From assembly GCA_016873225.1 (NCBI GenBank), contig VGXS01000020.1, positions 1 to 64,000 of the forward strand: a stretch of DNA of 64,000 nt. The letters run 5' to 3'. Below, in pieces: positions 46,894-55,050 of the stretch (its first letter is position 1; each line of letters starts with the position of its first letter). Both the position numbers and the translations under genes were made by a program. Origin of the DNA: Planctomycetota bacterium. GTDB taxonomy: Bacteria > Planctomycetota > Planctomycetia > Gemmatales > Gemmataceae. Under the pieces are notes generated by a model. The model worked only from the letters and a program-made list of their open reading frames with translations. It had not been told where the DNA came from and did not search any database.

Positions 46894-48117
46894 ATGGACC
46901 CCACATTCGACATCGACGGCCTCGACCTGGACGCCGTCGCCCCCGAGACGCCCGAAGCCCTGGCCCAGGTTGTCCGGGCCTGTCGCGCCTCGGGCCAGCC
47001 CCTGTACTGGGTGGGCGGCGGGCTTTCCCTGGGCGCCGGCATACCCGCGACGGTTCCCGGCACCGTGGTCCACATGACCTCCCTCGACCGCGTGATCGAC
47101 TATCCCGCCCGCGACATGACGATCACCGCGCAGGCCGGGATCCGCGTGTCGAGGCTCCAGGAGATCCTCGCCAGGGAACGGCAAACCCTGCCCTTGGACA
47201 TCCCTTGGCCCGACAAGGCCACCCTGGGCGGGGTGCTGGCGTGCAATGTCTCGGGATCGAGGCGGCTGGCCCACGGAACGCCCCGCGACTTCGTCATCGG
47301 CCTCACCGTGGTTGACGACAACGGCAAGCTGACGAGGTCGGGCGGACGCGTCGTGAAGAATGTCGCGGGCTACGACATGGCCAAGCTGCATGTCGGGGCG
47401 CACGGCACGCTCGGGCCGATGGCCCAGGTGACGCTCAAGGTGCGCCCGTTGCCGCCGGTGCGCGCCTGGCTGGCGATTCCGCTGAAGGCGGGAATGAACG
47501 AGGCCGCCGCCGACCGCGCCCACGGGTGCGCCGCGCGGCCCGTGGCGTTCGACCTTCTCGCCCTTCCCGGCGGGCCGGCCGCGTGGACGGCGATGATCGG
47601 ATTCGAGGGCGAGGCTCCCGCGGTGGCCTGGCAGGTGGCCAAGGCCAAGGAGGAGTTTCGCGACCTGGCCCATGTGCAGATCATCGAGTGCCAGCCGAAT
47701 TCGGTGGACGCCATGGCGACGCGTCTGGCCGAGCGGACCGACCCCCAGTCCGGAGCGGTCGTGGCCCTAGGTTGCCTGCCCTCGCGGACGGCGGGCCTGG
47801 CGGCCCGCGTGCTGGCCGACATGCCCGGCGCGGTGGTGCACGCGTTGCCCGGCTCGGGCGTGGTCAGGGCGGTGGTGCCCGAGGGGAAAGACCCCCGGGG
47901 CCTGCTGCCGGGCTGGCGCGACGCCGCCGGGCCGGGAGGATGGGCCCGCCTCGCGCGCGCCCCCCGCCCATGGCGGCAGGCCGACTCCATGTGGGGACCC
48001 GCCCGGCCTGAGGAGGCCATCTCCGCGGCCATCGCCAGGGAAATGGATCCCGACCGCATCTTCAATCCCAACCGCATGCGCCACAACACGCGCCTCCCCG
48101 ACGGAAAGCCATCATGA
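46894..48117 (+). CDS. glcE: Glycolate oxidase FAD-binding subunit GlcE
   Basis: A 407-residue FAD-binding protein of the same superfamily as GlcD but shorter, as usual for GlcE. Motifs: PLYWVGGGLSLGAG, LDIPWPDKATLGGVLACNVSG, GKLTRSGGRVVKNVAGYDM (the GlcE hallmark) and a C-terminal DPDRIFNPNRM. Its TGA overlaps the glcF ATG (ATGA at 48114-48117), so it is translationally coupled to the iron-sulfur subunit. Confidence 0.92.
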   Translation: MDPTFDIDGLDLDAVAPETPEALAQVVRACRASGQPLYWVGGGLSLGAGIPATVPGTVVHMTSLDRVIDYPARDMTITAQAGIRVSRLQEILARERQTLPLDIPWPDKATLGGVLACNVSGSRRLAHGTPRDFVIGLTVVDDNGKLTRSGGRVVKNVAGYDMAKLHVGAHGTLGPMAQVTLKVRPLPPVRAWLAIPLKAGMNEAAADRAHGCAARPVAFDLLALPGGPAAWTAMIGFEGEAPAVAWQVAKAKEEFRDLAHVQIIECQPNSVDAMATRLAERTDPQSGAVVALGCLPSRTAGLAARVLADMPGAVVHALPGSGVVRAVVPEGKDPRGLLPGWRDAAGPGGWARLARAPRPWRQADSMWGPARPEEAISAAIAREMDPDRIFNPNRMRHNTRLPDGKPS

Positions 48118-49460
48118 GCGCCCCAGCCACCCGCCAAAGCCTGCCCATCGCCAGCGACCTTGGCAAGAACATCGACTATGAGCTGTTCATGGACTGCGTC
48201 CATTGCGGCCTTTGCCTGGGATCGTGCCCCACCTATGTGGAGACGGGCAACGAGAACGACAGCCCCCGCGGCCGCATCTACCTCTGGCGCGCCATCGCCG
48301 ACGGCCGCGCGCCGTTCTCGCCCGAGGCCGAGAAGCACATGAACGGCTGCCTCGAGTGCATGGCCTGCGAGACCGCCTGCCCCTCGGGCGTGCAGTACCG
48401 GCATGTGATCCACTCGTTCAAGAACGACCAGGCGCGCACGCGGGGCCCCGCGCCCATGCTGGGCTGGCTGCAGCGCGCCATGCTGTTCGGGCTCACGCCC
48501 CACCGCGGCCGCATGGGCTGGGCGCTGTTCCCCGTCAAGCTGATGCAACGGCTCGGGCTCGGCTGGGCCGTGAGGCTTTCGGGATACCTGATGCCCGGCT
48601 TCCTGCGGCGGATGCAGGAGATCGTGCCCGACCTGGCGCCCTATCACAACCTTCCCGAGTTCCTGCCGGCGATCGGGCCCAAGCGCGCCACGGTGGGCCT
48701 GCTGCTGGGCTGCGCCGCCGACGCGTTCCATCCGCAGATCAACCTGGCCACGGCGCGGGTGCTCCAGCACAACGGCTGCGATGTGCACACCCCGCGATCG
48801 CAGGCCTGCTGCGGCGCCCTGCACAAGCACGCCGGCCTCGACGACGATGCCGCCAGGCTGGCGGCCGGCAACTGCGACTCGTTCGCGGCGGTTCCCGGCG
48901 GATTGGCCGGCCTCGACGCCATCATCAGCAACGCCGGGGGTTGCAGCCCCGTCCTCAAGGACTACGGCCACATCCTGGAAGGACACGACGCCGCCGGGCC
49001 CGGCGCCGTGTTCGGCGGCAAGGTGCGCGACATCCACGAGTTCCTCGCCGAACTGGGCCCCGTGAAGCCCCGCCACAAGGTCTCGCTCAAGGCCACCTAC
49101 CACGACGCCTGCGGCCTGGCCCACGCCCAGAAGATCCGCTCGGCGCCCCGGCAGGTGCTGGCGATGGTGGACGGGCTTTCGCTGGTTCCCCTCGCCGAGA
49201 ACGAGCACTGCTGCGGCGCCGCGGGCAGCTACAACATCACCCAGCCGGAAATGTCGGCGGCCCTGGGGCAGCGGAAGTCGGGGAACATCGCCGCCACGGG
49301 CGCCTCCGCGGCCCTCACCGGCAATGTCGGCTGCCTGTTGCAGATCGACCGGCACATGCGCGACCGCTCCCCCCGCGTGTGGGTCGGCCATCCCGTGCAA
49401 ATCCTCGACGCCGCCTACACCGGTGAAAAGCCGTTCGGGCTGAATGTCGCCATTTCCTGA
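48114..49460 (+). CDS. glcF: Glycolate oxidase iron-sulfur subunit GlcF
   Basis: A 448-residue protein with two 4Fe-4S motifs, CVHCGLCLGSCP (Cys28, 31, 34, 38) and CLECMACETACP (Cys79, 82, 85, 89). Two CCG domains follow (QACCGALHKHAG and ENEHCCGAAGSYN), as in HdrB-type electron-transfer proteins. It completes the three-subunit glycolate dehydrogenase, associated with the inner face of the cytoplasmic membrane. A DapA/NAL-family gene follows after 15 bases. Confidence 0.94.
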   Translation: MSAPATRQSLPIASDLGKNIDYELFMDCVHCGLCLGSCPTYVETGNENDSPRGRIYLWRAIADGRAPFSPEAEKHMNGCLECMACETACPSGVQYRHVIHSFKNDQARTRGPAPMLGWLQRAMLFGLTPHRGRMGWALFPVKLMQRLGLGWAVRLSGYLMPGFLRRMQEIVPDLAPYHNLPEFLPAIGPKRATVGLLLGCAADAFHPQINLATARVLQHNGCDVHTPRSQACCGALHKHAGLDDDAARLAAGNCDSFAAVPGGLAGLDAIISNAGGCSPVLKDYGHILEGHDAAGPGAVFGGKVRDIHEFLAELGPVKPRHKVSLKATYHDACGLAHAQKIRSAPRQVLAMVDGLSLVPLAENEHCCGAAGSYNITQPEMSAALGQRKSGNIAATGASAALTGNVGCLLQIDRHMRDRSPRVWVGHPVQILDAAYTGEKPFGLNVAIS

Positions 49461-49475
49461 CTTGGAGGGTAGGCC

Positions 49476-50366
49476 ATGTCGTTTCGGGGCATCATTCCGC
49501 CGGTCGCCACCCCGTTTTCCGAGTCGGGGGAACTCGACCTACCCAGGCTTCGCTGGTTCATCGACCGGCTCATCACCGGCGGCGTGCACTCGGTGTTCGT
49601 GCTTGGCACCAACAGCGAGTTCTACGCGCTCGACGAGGCGGAAAAACAGGCGGTGATCGCGACCGCGGTGGAGCATGTCGCCGGCAGGGTGCCGGTGCTG
49701 GCGGGCACGGGCGCCGAGACCACGCGCGAGGCCGAAAGGCTCACGCGCATGGCGGAGCGCGAGGGTGTCCAGGGGGTCTCGGTCATTACCCCCTATTTCA
49801 TCATGCCCAGCCAGAAGGAACTGGAAGACCATTACAGGCGGGTGGCCGGGGCCACCGGGCTGCCGCTGCTGCTGTATTCCAATCCGGTCACCTGTGGCGG
49901 CCTGCGCATCGAGGCCGAGACGGCCGAGAAACTGGCGGCTGTTCCCAACATCGTCGGCATCAAGGATTCCAGCGGCGACCTCACGCTGGTGGCCGACCTG
50001 ATCCGCCGTGTGCCTCCCTCGTTCTCGGTGCTGCAGGGACGCGACACGCTCATCTACAGCGCGCTCGACCTCGGCGCCGTGGGCGCGATTCCGGCGACGG
50101 GGAACATCGCCCCGAAGTTGCTCGTGGAGATCTACGAAAAGTTCATGGCGGGCGATCGGGAAGGTTCCCGGGCGGCGCAGGCCCGCCTGCACCCGCTGCG
50201 CCTGGCGCTCAACCTTTGCACGCCGCCAGGCGGAGTGAAGGCGGCCCTGGCCTTGCTGGGAGAATCGATCGGGCCGTGCCGGGCGCCCATCGCTCCCCTC
50301 GACCCGGCGAAGAAACCCGCCATGGAAAAGGCGCTGCGCGAGGCCGGATTGACTCCCGTCGGATGA
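49476..50366 (+). CDS. Dihydrodipicolinate synthase / N-acetylneuraminate lyase family aldolase
   Basis: A 296-residue class I aldolase with the Schiff-base Lys163 in NIVGIKDSSGDLT, Tyr134 in LLYSNP, and the pyruvate-binding GTNSEFYALDEAEK, where the usual DapA sequence is GTTGE. The change from GTTGE to GTNSE and the C-terminal LNLCTPPGGVKAALALLG suggest a sugar-acid or 2-keto-acid aldolase and not the lysine-pathway DapA; the exact substrate is not determinable. Co-directional with glc genes, 15 bases after glcF, so it may produce or consume glyoxylate or pyruvate with them. Confidence 0.88.
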   Translation: MSFRGIIPPVATPFSESGELDLPRLRWFIDRLITGGVHSVFVLGTNSEFYALDEAEKQAVIATAVEHVAGRVPVLAGTGAETTREAERLTRMAEREGVQGVSVITPYFIMPSQKELEDHYRRVAGATGLPLLLYSNPVTCGGLRIEAETAEKLAAVPNIVGIKDSSGDLTLVADLIRRVPPSFSVLQGRDTLIYSALDLGAVGAIPATGNIAPKLLVEIYEKFMAGDREGSRAAQARLHPLRLALNLCTPPGGVKAALALLGESIGPCRAPIAPLDPAKKPAMEKALREAGLTPVG

Positions 50367-50405
50367 TTTCGAGCCGACTTCGGGTTCGGTGAATCGTGAT
50401 GGGCT

Positions 50406-50615
50406 TCAACGGGGCCGGCCCGGGGCTCCCGATGGCCGGGCGCCATCGTTCGCGGCCCTGTCCCGGTCGGCGGGCGAATTGCCATACGGACAATGCCTGC
50501 AACCGCTTGTGCAGCAGTATCCGCGCTTGAGGTGGTAGTGGGCGCTGAAAACCCACCGGCCATCCTCGACATGGTAATCGACCCCCTCGACCAGCGGATG
50601 TTCGGGTTGGCTCAA
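50406..50615 (-). CDS. DUF5522 family small Cys-rich protein
   Basis: A 69-residue protein carrying the DUF5522 signature: LVEGVDYHVEDGRWVFSAHY followed by HLKRGYCCTSGCRHCPYG, whose four Cys (CC-x3-C-x2-C) probably bind a metal or cluster. The start is a TTG at 50615 with only weak ribosome-site pairing. It is convergent with the aldolase gene. Function unknown. Confidence 0.8.
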   Translation of the reverse strand: MSQPEHPLVEGVDYHVEDGRWVFSAHYHLKRGYCCTSGCRHCPYGNSPADRDRAANDGARPSGAPGRPR

Positions 50616-50727
50616 AGGAATATCCCGCTTGAGGACATCAGATCATTGGAATGGCCAAGCCATTCCGACACGGCGCGGGCCATCCCGGGCCGGTGATAGA
50701 TGCCCGACCATGTCTCCGCCTTGGGGC

Positions 50728-51675
50728 TCATGGCAGGGCCGCCCGGCCTTCGGCAAGTTGGCGGGTGCCTATTCGCATGGCGGGCCGCGGGCCTTCGGGC
50801 AGGGGGTGAATAGCGGGGTGCAGGGCGTGGGCCAGGATTTCCAGGCTGTCCACGAGGCGCGGCCCGGGCCGGCTGAAGTAGGCGTTGCCATCCGTGACAA
50901 AGACCTGATCCGCGCGCGCGGCGGGCAGGTCCGACCAGCCGGGCCGGGCGGCGAGGCCGGGAAGGTCGACCAGCGTGCGTTCCACCGAAAACCCGCAACA
51001 GGCGATGAACAGCACATCCGGCCGGGCGGCGACCACCTCATCCCACCGCAGCGTCCGCGACGGTTGCCCGGGCCTGGCGATCACCTCGTCGGCGCCGGCC
51101 AAATCCACCAGTTCGGGTGTCCAGTGTCCGCAACTGAACGGCGGGTCGAGCCATTCCAGCACGACCACGCGCGGGCGGCCGGCGACCTTCCTTGAGCGTT
51201 CGGCCACCACGTCGATCCGCGTCCGCAGCCGTTGGATGGCCGCTTTGGCATGAGCCGGCGTGCCGGCCGCGTTCGCCACCGTGGCCAGCGTCTCCAGAAC
51301 ATCACCGATGGACATCGGTTCGAGGTTCAACACCTTCGGCCGGCCGGGTAGCGAGGCAGCGGCGGCGGCCACATCGGCCTCGCCCACGGCGCACACATCG
51401 CACAGCGCCTGGGTGATGATCAGGTCGGGGCGCAACCGTTCCAGTTCGGGCATGTCCAGCGCGTAAAGGGCCTTGCGGGCTTGCAGGCTCTCCCGCACCA
51501 GCGAGTCGATCTGAAGGCTGGTGGCGTCGTGAGGGATCAGCGCCCGCGTGACTTTCGGCAGCGCCGAAACGAAGTCCGGATAGTCGCATTCATGCGTGAC
51601 ACCCACAAGGCTTTCGCCCAGGCCGAGTTCGCACACGACCTCGGTCGCGCTTGGAAGCAGGGACACGATTCGCAT
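50728..51675 (-). CDS. Cobalamin/iron-type substrate-binding protein (BtuF-like)
   Basis: A 315-residue protein of the BtuF/FepB type III binding family: MRIVSLLPSATEVVCELGLG at the start, ELERLRPDLIITQALCDVCAVG, and LRWDEVVAARPDVLFIACCGF. No signal peptide is present, so it may be cytoplasmic or need another route; planctomycete BtuF-like proteins with SLLPSATE starts commonly lack permeases. No transporter genes neighbour it. Ligand (B12 or its precursor) is inferred only from the family. Confidence 0.82.
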   Translation of the reverse strand: MRIVSLLPSATEVVCELGLGESLVGVTHECDYPDFVSALPKVTRALIPHDATSLQIDSLVRESLQARKALYALDMPELERLRPDLIITQALCDVCAVGEADVAAAAASLPGRPKVLNLEPMSIGDVLETLATVANAAGTPAHAKAAIQRLRTRIDVVAERSRKVAGRPRVVVLEWLDPPFSCGHWTPELVDLAGADEVIARPGQPSRTLRWDEVVAARPDVLFIACCGFSVERTLVDLPGLAARPGWSDLPAARADQVFVTDGNAYFSRPGPRLVDSLEILAHALHPAIHPLPEGPRPAMRIGTRQLAEGRAALP

Positions 51676-51710
51676 GTGGCACCTTGAAACGGCCGGGATT
51701 CGGCCCGGGG

Positions 51711-52508
51711 TCAGGGTTTTGGCCGAGAAGGCCGCAAGGTCTCATGGAATTCAAGCGGATGATCGGTCAGCAGGCCGTCGATGCCCGCGGCCGCGGCCGC
51801 CTTCCAGTTGGCCGGCTCAACGCCGGCGACCGTGACACCCGCGATGAATCCCTTCCTTCCCGCCTTGTGGACGCGCTCCATGAGCCCGGGGGTCGGGATG
51901 AAACGGAAGTAAACCCAAGAGGCGTCGGCGGCGGTGAGCGCCGCGTCGAAGTCGGCCGGCGTGTTGGCTAGCGCCGCGCATGCGGCCTTGGGGCATTGCT
52001 TCATGATGTTGGCGCGCACGGCAGGTTCGCTGATGGCCCGGCCTATGAACACGAGCTTTTCCAGCGCCCCGGCTTTCGCCGCCATGGCCGCCACCTCGGC
52101 CTCCACTTGGGCCGCCTTCAGGTCGACGGCCACGAGCACCCCCTTGTGGCGATGCGCGCCGACCAGCGACAGCACCTCCTCCACCGTCGGCACCTTCTCC
52201 CCATTGAACCGGGTATTGAACCAGGCTCCCGCGTCGAGTTCGCGGATGGAAGCCAGCGGCATGTCCGCCACGCGGCCCTTGCCGTTGGTGGTTCGGTCGA
52301 GCGTGTCGTCATGGATGCAGACAAGGGCGCCATCCTTGGAGCGCTGGACATCAAACTCGAACCCCATCCCCAGCTCGAGGCAGGCCCGGAAATTGGCAAG
52401 CGTGTTTTCAGGAGCGTGCCCGAGGAGGCCCCGGTGGGGCACCACCAGGGGTTCCTGTTTTGCCGGCGGGGGGAGCATCGCCAGGCAGGCCATCAGAAGG
52501 GTGATCAT
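51711..52508 (-). CDS. Glycerophosphodiester phosphodiesterase (exported)
   Basis: A 265-residue GDPD-family TIM-barrel enzyme. Motifs: PHRGLLGHAPENTLANFRACLELG (catalytic His and Glu), EFDVQRSKDGALVCIHDDTLDR (second His and metal acids) and a C-terminal AAAAGIDGLLTDHPLEFHE. An N-terminal hydrophobic segment (MITLLMACLAMLP) suggests export. It cleaves glycerophosphodiesters to glycerol 3-phosphate and an alcohol, by family. It is 35 bases upstream of the BtuF-like gene on the same strand. Confidence 0.92.
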   Translation of the reverse strand: MITLLMACLAMLPPPAKQEPLVVPHRGLLGHAPENTLANFRACLELGMGFEFDVQRSKDGALVCIHDDTLDRTTNGKGRVADMPLASIRELDAGAWFNTRFNGEKVPTVEEVLSLVGAHRHKGVLVAVDLKAAQVEAEVAAMAAKAGALEKLVFIGRAISEPAVRANIMKQCPKAACAALANTPADFDAALTAADASWVYFRFIPTPGLMERVHKAGRKGFIAGVTVAGVEPANWKAAAAAGIDGLLTDHPLEFHETLRPSRPKP

Positions 52509-52535
52509 CGTTCCATCCCCATGGGTTTCGAGGCC

Positions 52536-53222
52536 TCAGGTGCCTCGAGTGTGCCCGTAGAGTTCAATATGCAACCGGGGGCAAAGCCGCCAGCCCCGGC
52601 CCAGGCATAGGCCGGCGAGCCAGGCGGAGCGTTCCCGGAGTTCCGTGTTGGTGACTCCCAGCGGCATGAGCAGGACCCGCTCGGGCGGCACGGGGGGCAG
52701 GTCATCGAGGAGGTTGTCGATCTCCACGAGGTCGGAAGGATCTTGAACCACGAACTTGAGCTGGTATTCGTGGTGGTCCATGAACCTGCGGATGACATCC
52801 GGTCGCCGGCGCGTGCCCTCATGCATGGCCAGGAAGCGGCCGCCTTCGCGGTCGCGGGGCGCGCTGTTGGCCAGCTTGGGGCTCAGGCTCGCCAGGTCGC
52901 AGCGGACCGGACGGTACACGGTCGCCGCTGTCTCGATGGTGATATGCCTGCCGGCGCCGGCGATGGGGTCGAGGAGTTCGGGCAAGTCGGGCGCCAGCAT
53001 CGGCTCGCCGCCCGTCACCACCACATGACGGGTGGGGTGGCGGAGCACCTCCGCGGCGACATCGGCGGCCGGGCGTTCCAGCCCTTCCGGTTCCCACGAG
53101 GTGTAGGGTGTGTCGCAAAAGCCGCAGCGAAGGTTGCAGCCCGAGGTGCGGACGAATACCGAGGGTACCCCGGCGAGGAGGCCCTCCCCCTGCAGCGAGA
53201 GGAACAGTTCGGCGATTCTCAT
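52536..53222 (-). CDS. queE: 7-carboxy-7-deazaguanine synthase QueE
   Basis: A 228-residue radical SAM enzyme with [20 protein letters not shown] and the cluster motif CNLRCGFC (Cys29, 33, 36) followed by [11 protein letters not shown], and later [10 protein letters not shown]. It turns 6-carboxytetrahydropterin into the 7-deazaguanine precursor of queuosine. Its ATG overlaps the TGA of queC (ATGA), so queC-queE form a coupled unit. 6-pyruvoyl-tetrahydropterin synthase (QueD) is not in the window. Confidence 0.94.
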   Translation of the reverse strand: MRIAELFLSLQGEGLLAGVPSVFVRTSGCNLRCGFCDTPYTSWEPEGLERPAADVAAEVLRHPTRHVVVTGGEPMLAPDLPELLDPIAGAGRHITIETAATVYRPVRCDLASLSPKLANSAPRDREGGRFLAMHEGTRRRPDVIRRFMDHHEYQLKFVVQDPSDLVEIDNLLDDLPPVPPERVLLMPLGVTNTELRERSAWLAGLCLGRGWRLCPRLHIELYGHTRGT

Positions 53223-53917
53223 GTGGCGGCCAGCGCCGGGTCGGACATTCCCGCCTCCTGGAAGCCCTTGAGCCGCAGCAGGCAACTGTCGCAGGTGCCG
53301 CAGGCCTTTCCGGCCGGGGTCGGGTCGTAGCAGCTGTGGGTGAGTGAGTAATCCACCCCCATGGCCGCGCCAAGCCTGATGATGTCGGCCTTGCCCAACC
53401 GCAAAAGCGGCGCGTGGATCCTGTAGCGGCCCTTGCCCTCCACGGCGTCGCGCGTGGCGAGGTTGGCCATCGCCTCGAACGCGGCCAGGTACTCGGGTCG
53501 GCAGTCGGGATAGCCCGAATAGTCGAGCGCGTTCATGCCCGCGAAGATGTCGAACGCCCCCAGGGTTTCCGCGTGGGCCAGGGCCAGCGACAGGAAGATC
53601 GTGTTGCGGGCGGGCACATAGGTGCAGGGAATGTGCGAAGCCATCGAATCCATGGAGCGCCCGTGGGGGACGGGAATGTCGGCGGTGAGCGCCGAGCCGC
53701 CGAACATCCGCAGATCGAGGGCAAGGGTCTTGTGCCCGGCCACGCCCGCGGCACCGGCCACGCGCGCCGCGGCGGCCAGTTCCACCTGGTGACGCTGGCC
53801 GTAGGCGATCGTGAGGGCGTGGCAGCGGTAGCCCTGCGAGATGGCCAGGGCCAGCACGGTGGAGGAATCGAGTCCCCCGCTGAGCAGAACCACCGCCGTT
53901 CGATCCTTCGCGGACAT
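53219..53917 (-). CDS. queC: 7-cyano-7-deazaguanine synthase QueC
   Basis: A 232-residue ATP-dependent enzyme making preQ0. It has the PP-loop [34 protein letters not shown], and the zinc-binding C-terminal Cys set in [22 protein letters not shown] 53917 is preferred over the GTG at 53923 because the AAGG/GGAG ribosome site lies at normal distance from the ATG. Its leader contains the palindrome at 53938-53968. Divergent from the methyltransferase gene. Confidence 0.95.
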   Translation of the reverse strand: MSAKDRTAVVLLSGGLDSSTVLALAISQGYRCHALTIAYGQRHQVELAAAARVAGAAGVAGHKTLALDLRMFGGSALTADIPVPHGRSMDSMASHIPCTYVPARNTIFLSLALAHAETLGAFDIFAGMNALDYSGYPDCRPEYLAAFEAMANLATRDAVEGKGRYRIHAPLLRLGKADIIRLGAAMGVDYSLTHSCYDPTPAGKACGTCDSCLLRLKGFQEAGMSDPALAAT

Positions 53918-53937
53918 CCGCACCTTCTCCGACGCCC

Positions 53938-53968
53938 CCGCCTGCCTTAGTCTCAGGTTAGCAGGCGG
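53938..53968 (-). promoter_or_regulatory. Palindrome in the queC leader / divergent promoter region
   Basis: CCGCCTGC (53938-53945) and GCAGGCGG (53961-53968) are perfect 8-bp inverted repeats around 15 bases. On the queC side the arm ends 20 bases before the start codon and next to the GGAGAAGG ribosome site. It may be an operator shared by the divergent genes, or an mRNA hairpin. It does not match the preQ1-I riboswitch consensus I know (no A-rich tail). Confidence 0.4.
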
Positions 53969-54003
53969 CGCCGGTCGAGGCCCAGCCGGCCCCGGAGACC
54001 ATC

Positions 54004-55038
54004 ATGCCCCCCTTCACCACCCCCGAACTCGATCCCACGCCGCTGTTCGACATGGTTCGCGGCAACTACATGACCGAACTGTTGGCCAGCGGGCTGGAAT
54101 TGGGCCTCTTCGACGCGTTGGCCGGCGGGCCGGTTCCGGAGGATGCCCTGCGGGGGAAGCTGGGCCTGGCGCCCCGCCCGTGGGCCGTGCTTTCCACCGC
54201 CATGCGGGCCCTCAGGCTCATCGAGGGGGCGCCGGGCCTGCCCCAGGCCATCACTCCCATGGGACGGTTCCTGTTGCCGGGCGGCAGCCATGAGATCCGC
54301 GGCTATGTCGGCCTCACCTCCGCACTGCCCGGCGTGAGGGCCATGATCGACCTGCTGCGGGCCGACAAGCCGGTGAGCAACCGGCCCGACGAGGGCAAGG
54401 CGTTCATCTTTCGCGAGGGGATGGAATCGGCCATGGAATCGGGAGACAGCGCCCGCCGCCTGACCATGGCCCTGGCGGGCCGGGCCTTCATTTGCGCTCC
54501 CGTGCTGGCCGAGGTGCTGCCCCTTGACGGCATCGGCCACCTGGTCGACCTGGGCGGCGGAACCGGGGTGTACGGAATGGCCCTGGCGCAGCGCAACCCG
54601 GGCCTGCGCGTTACCAACCTCGACCGGCCCGAGGTGCTCAAGGTGGCTTCCGGGATCCTCGCGGAACATGGCCCCGCCGACCGGGTGGCGATGGTGGCGG
54701 GAGACCTCTTCGGGGAGTACCCATCGTGCGACGCGGTGCTGCTCTCGAATGTGCTTCACGACTGGAACGAGGAGACCTGCCTCGACCTCCTGCGCCGCTG
54801 CCACAAGGCGGTCCGCCCCGGAGGCAGGTTGTTCATCCACGATGTCTACCTGAACGACGCCCTGGACGGCCCGTTGGAGGTGGCGCTTTATTCGGCCGCG
54901 TTGTTCTCGCTCACCGAGGGGCGGGCCTACAGCGCCGGGGAGTACCGGGAGATGCTTTCGGCCACCGGTTTCACGCCGGCCCGCACGATCGCCCCGACGC
55001 GGGTTCATTGCGGCGCGCTCGCGGCGTTGCGGGCCTGA
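54004..55038 (+). CDS. SAM-dependent O-methyltransferase (COMT-type)
   Basis: A 344-residue class I methyltransferase with an N-terminal winged-helix dimerisation domain (about residues 15-100, LLASGLELGLFDALAGGPV). The SAM domain starts at HLVDLGGGTGVYGMALAQ, with VTNLDRPEVLKVA and VLLSNVLHDWNEETC; the His of HDW is the expected catalytic base. It resembles hydroxyneurosporene/acetylserotonin O-methyltransferases, so the substrate is probably a small aromatic or isoprenoid hydroxyl. No biosynthetic cluster surrounds it. Confidence 0.88.
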   Translation: MPPFTTPELDPTPLFDMVRGNYMTELLASGLELGLFDALAGGPVPEDALRGKLGLAPRPWAVLSTAMRALRLIEGAPGLPQAITPMGRFLLPGGSHEIRGYVGLTSALPGVRAMIDLLRADKPVSNRPDEGKAFIFREGMESAMESGDSARRLTMALAGRAFICAPVLAEVLPLDGIGHLVDLGGGTGVYGMALAQRNPGLRVTNLDRPEVLKVASGILAEHGPADRVAMVAGDLFGEYPSCDAVLLSNVLHDWNEETCLDLLRRCHKAVRPGGRLFIHDVYLNDALDGPLEVALYSAALFSLTEGRAYSAGEYREMLSATGFTPARTIAPTRVHCGALAALRA

Positions 55039-55050
55039 GGCGCGCCGGAG

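Noticed and set aside
49476-50366. Calling the aldolase DapA of lysine synthesis to match nearby lysA
   Set aside because: The GTTGE motif is changed to GTNSE, and the gene belongs to the glc run, not to lysA 18 kb away.
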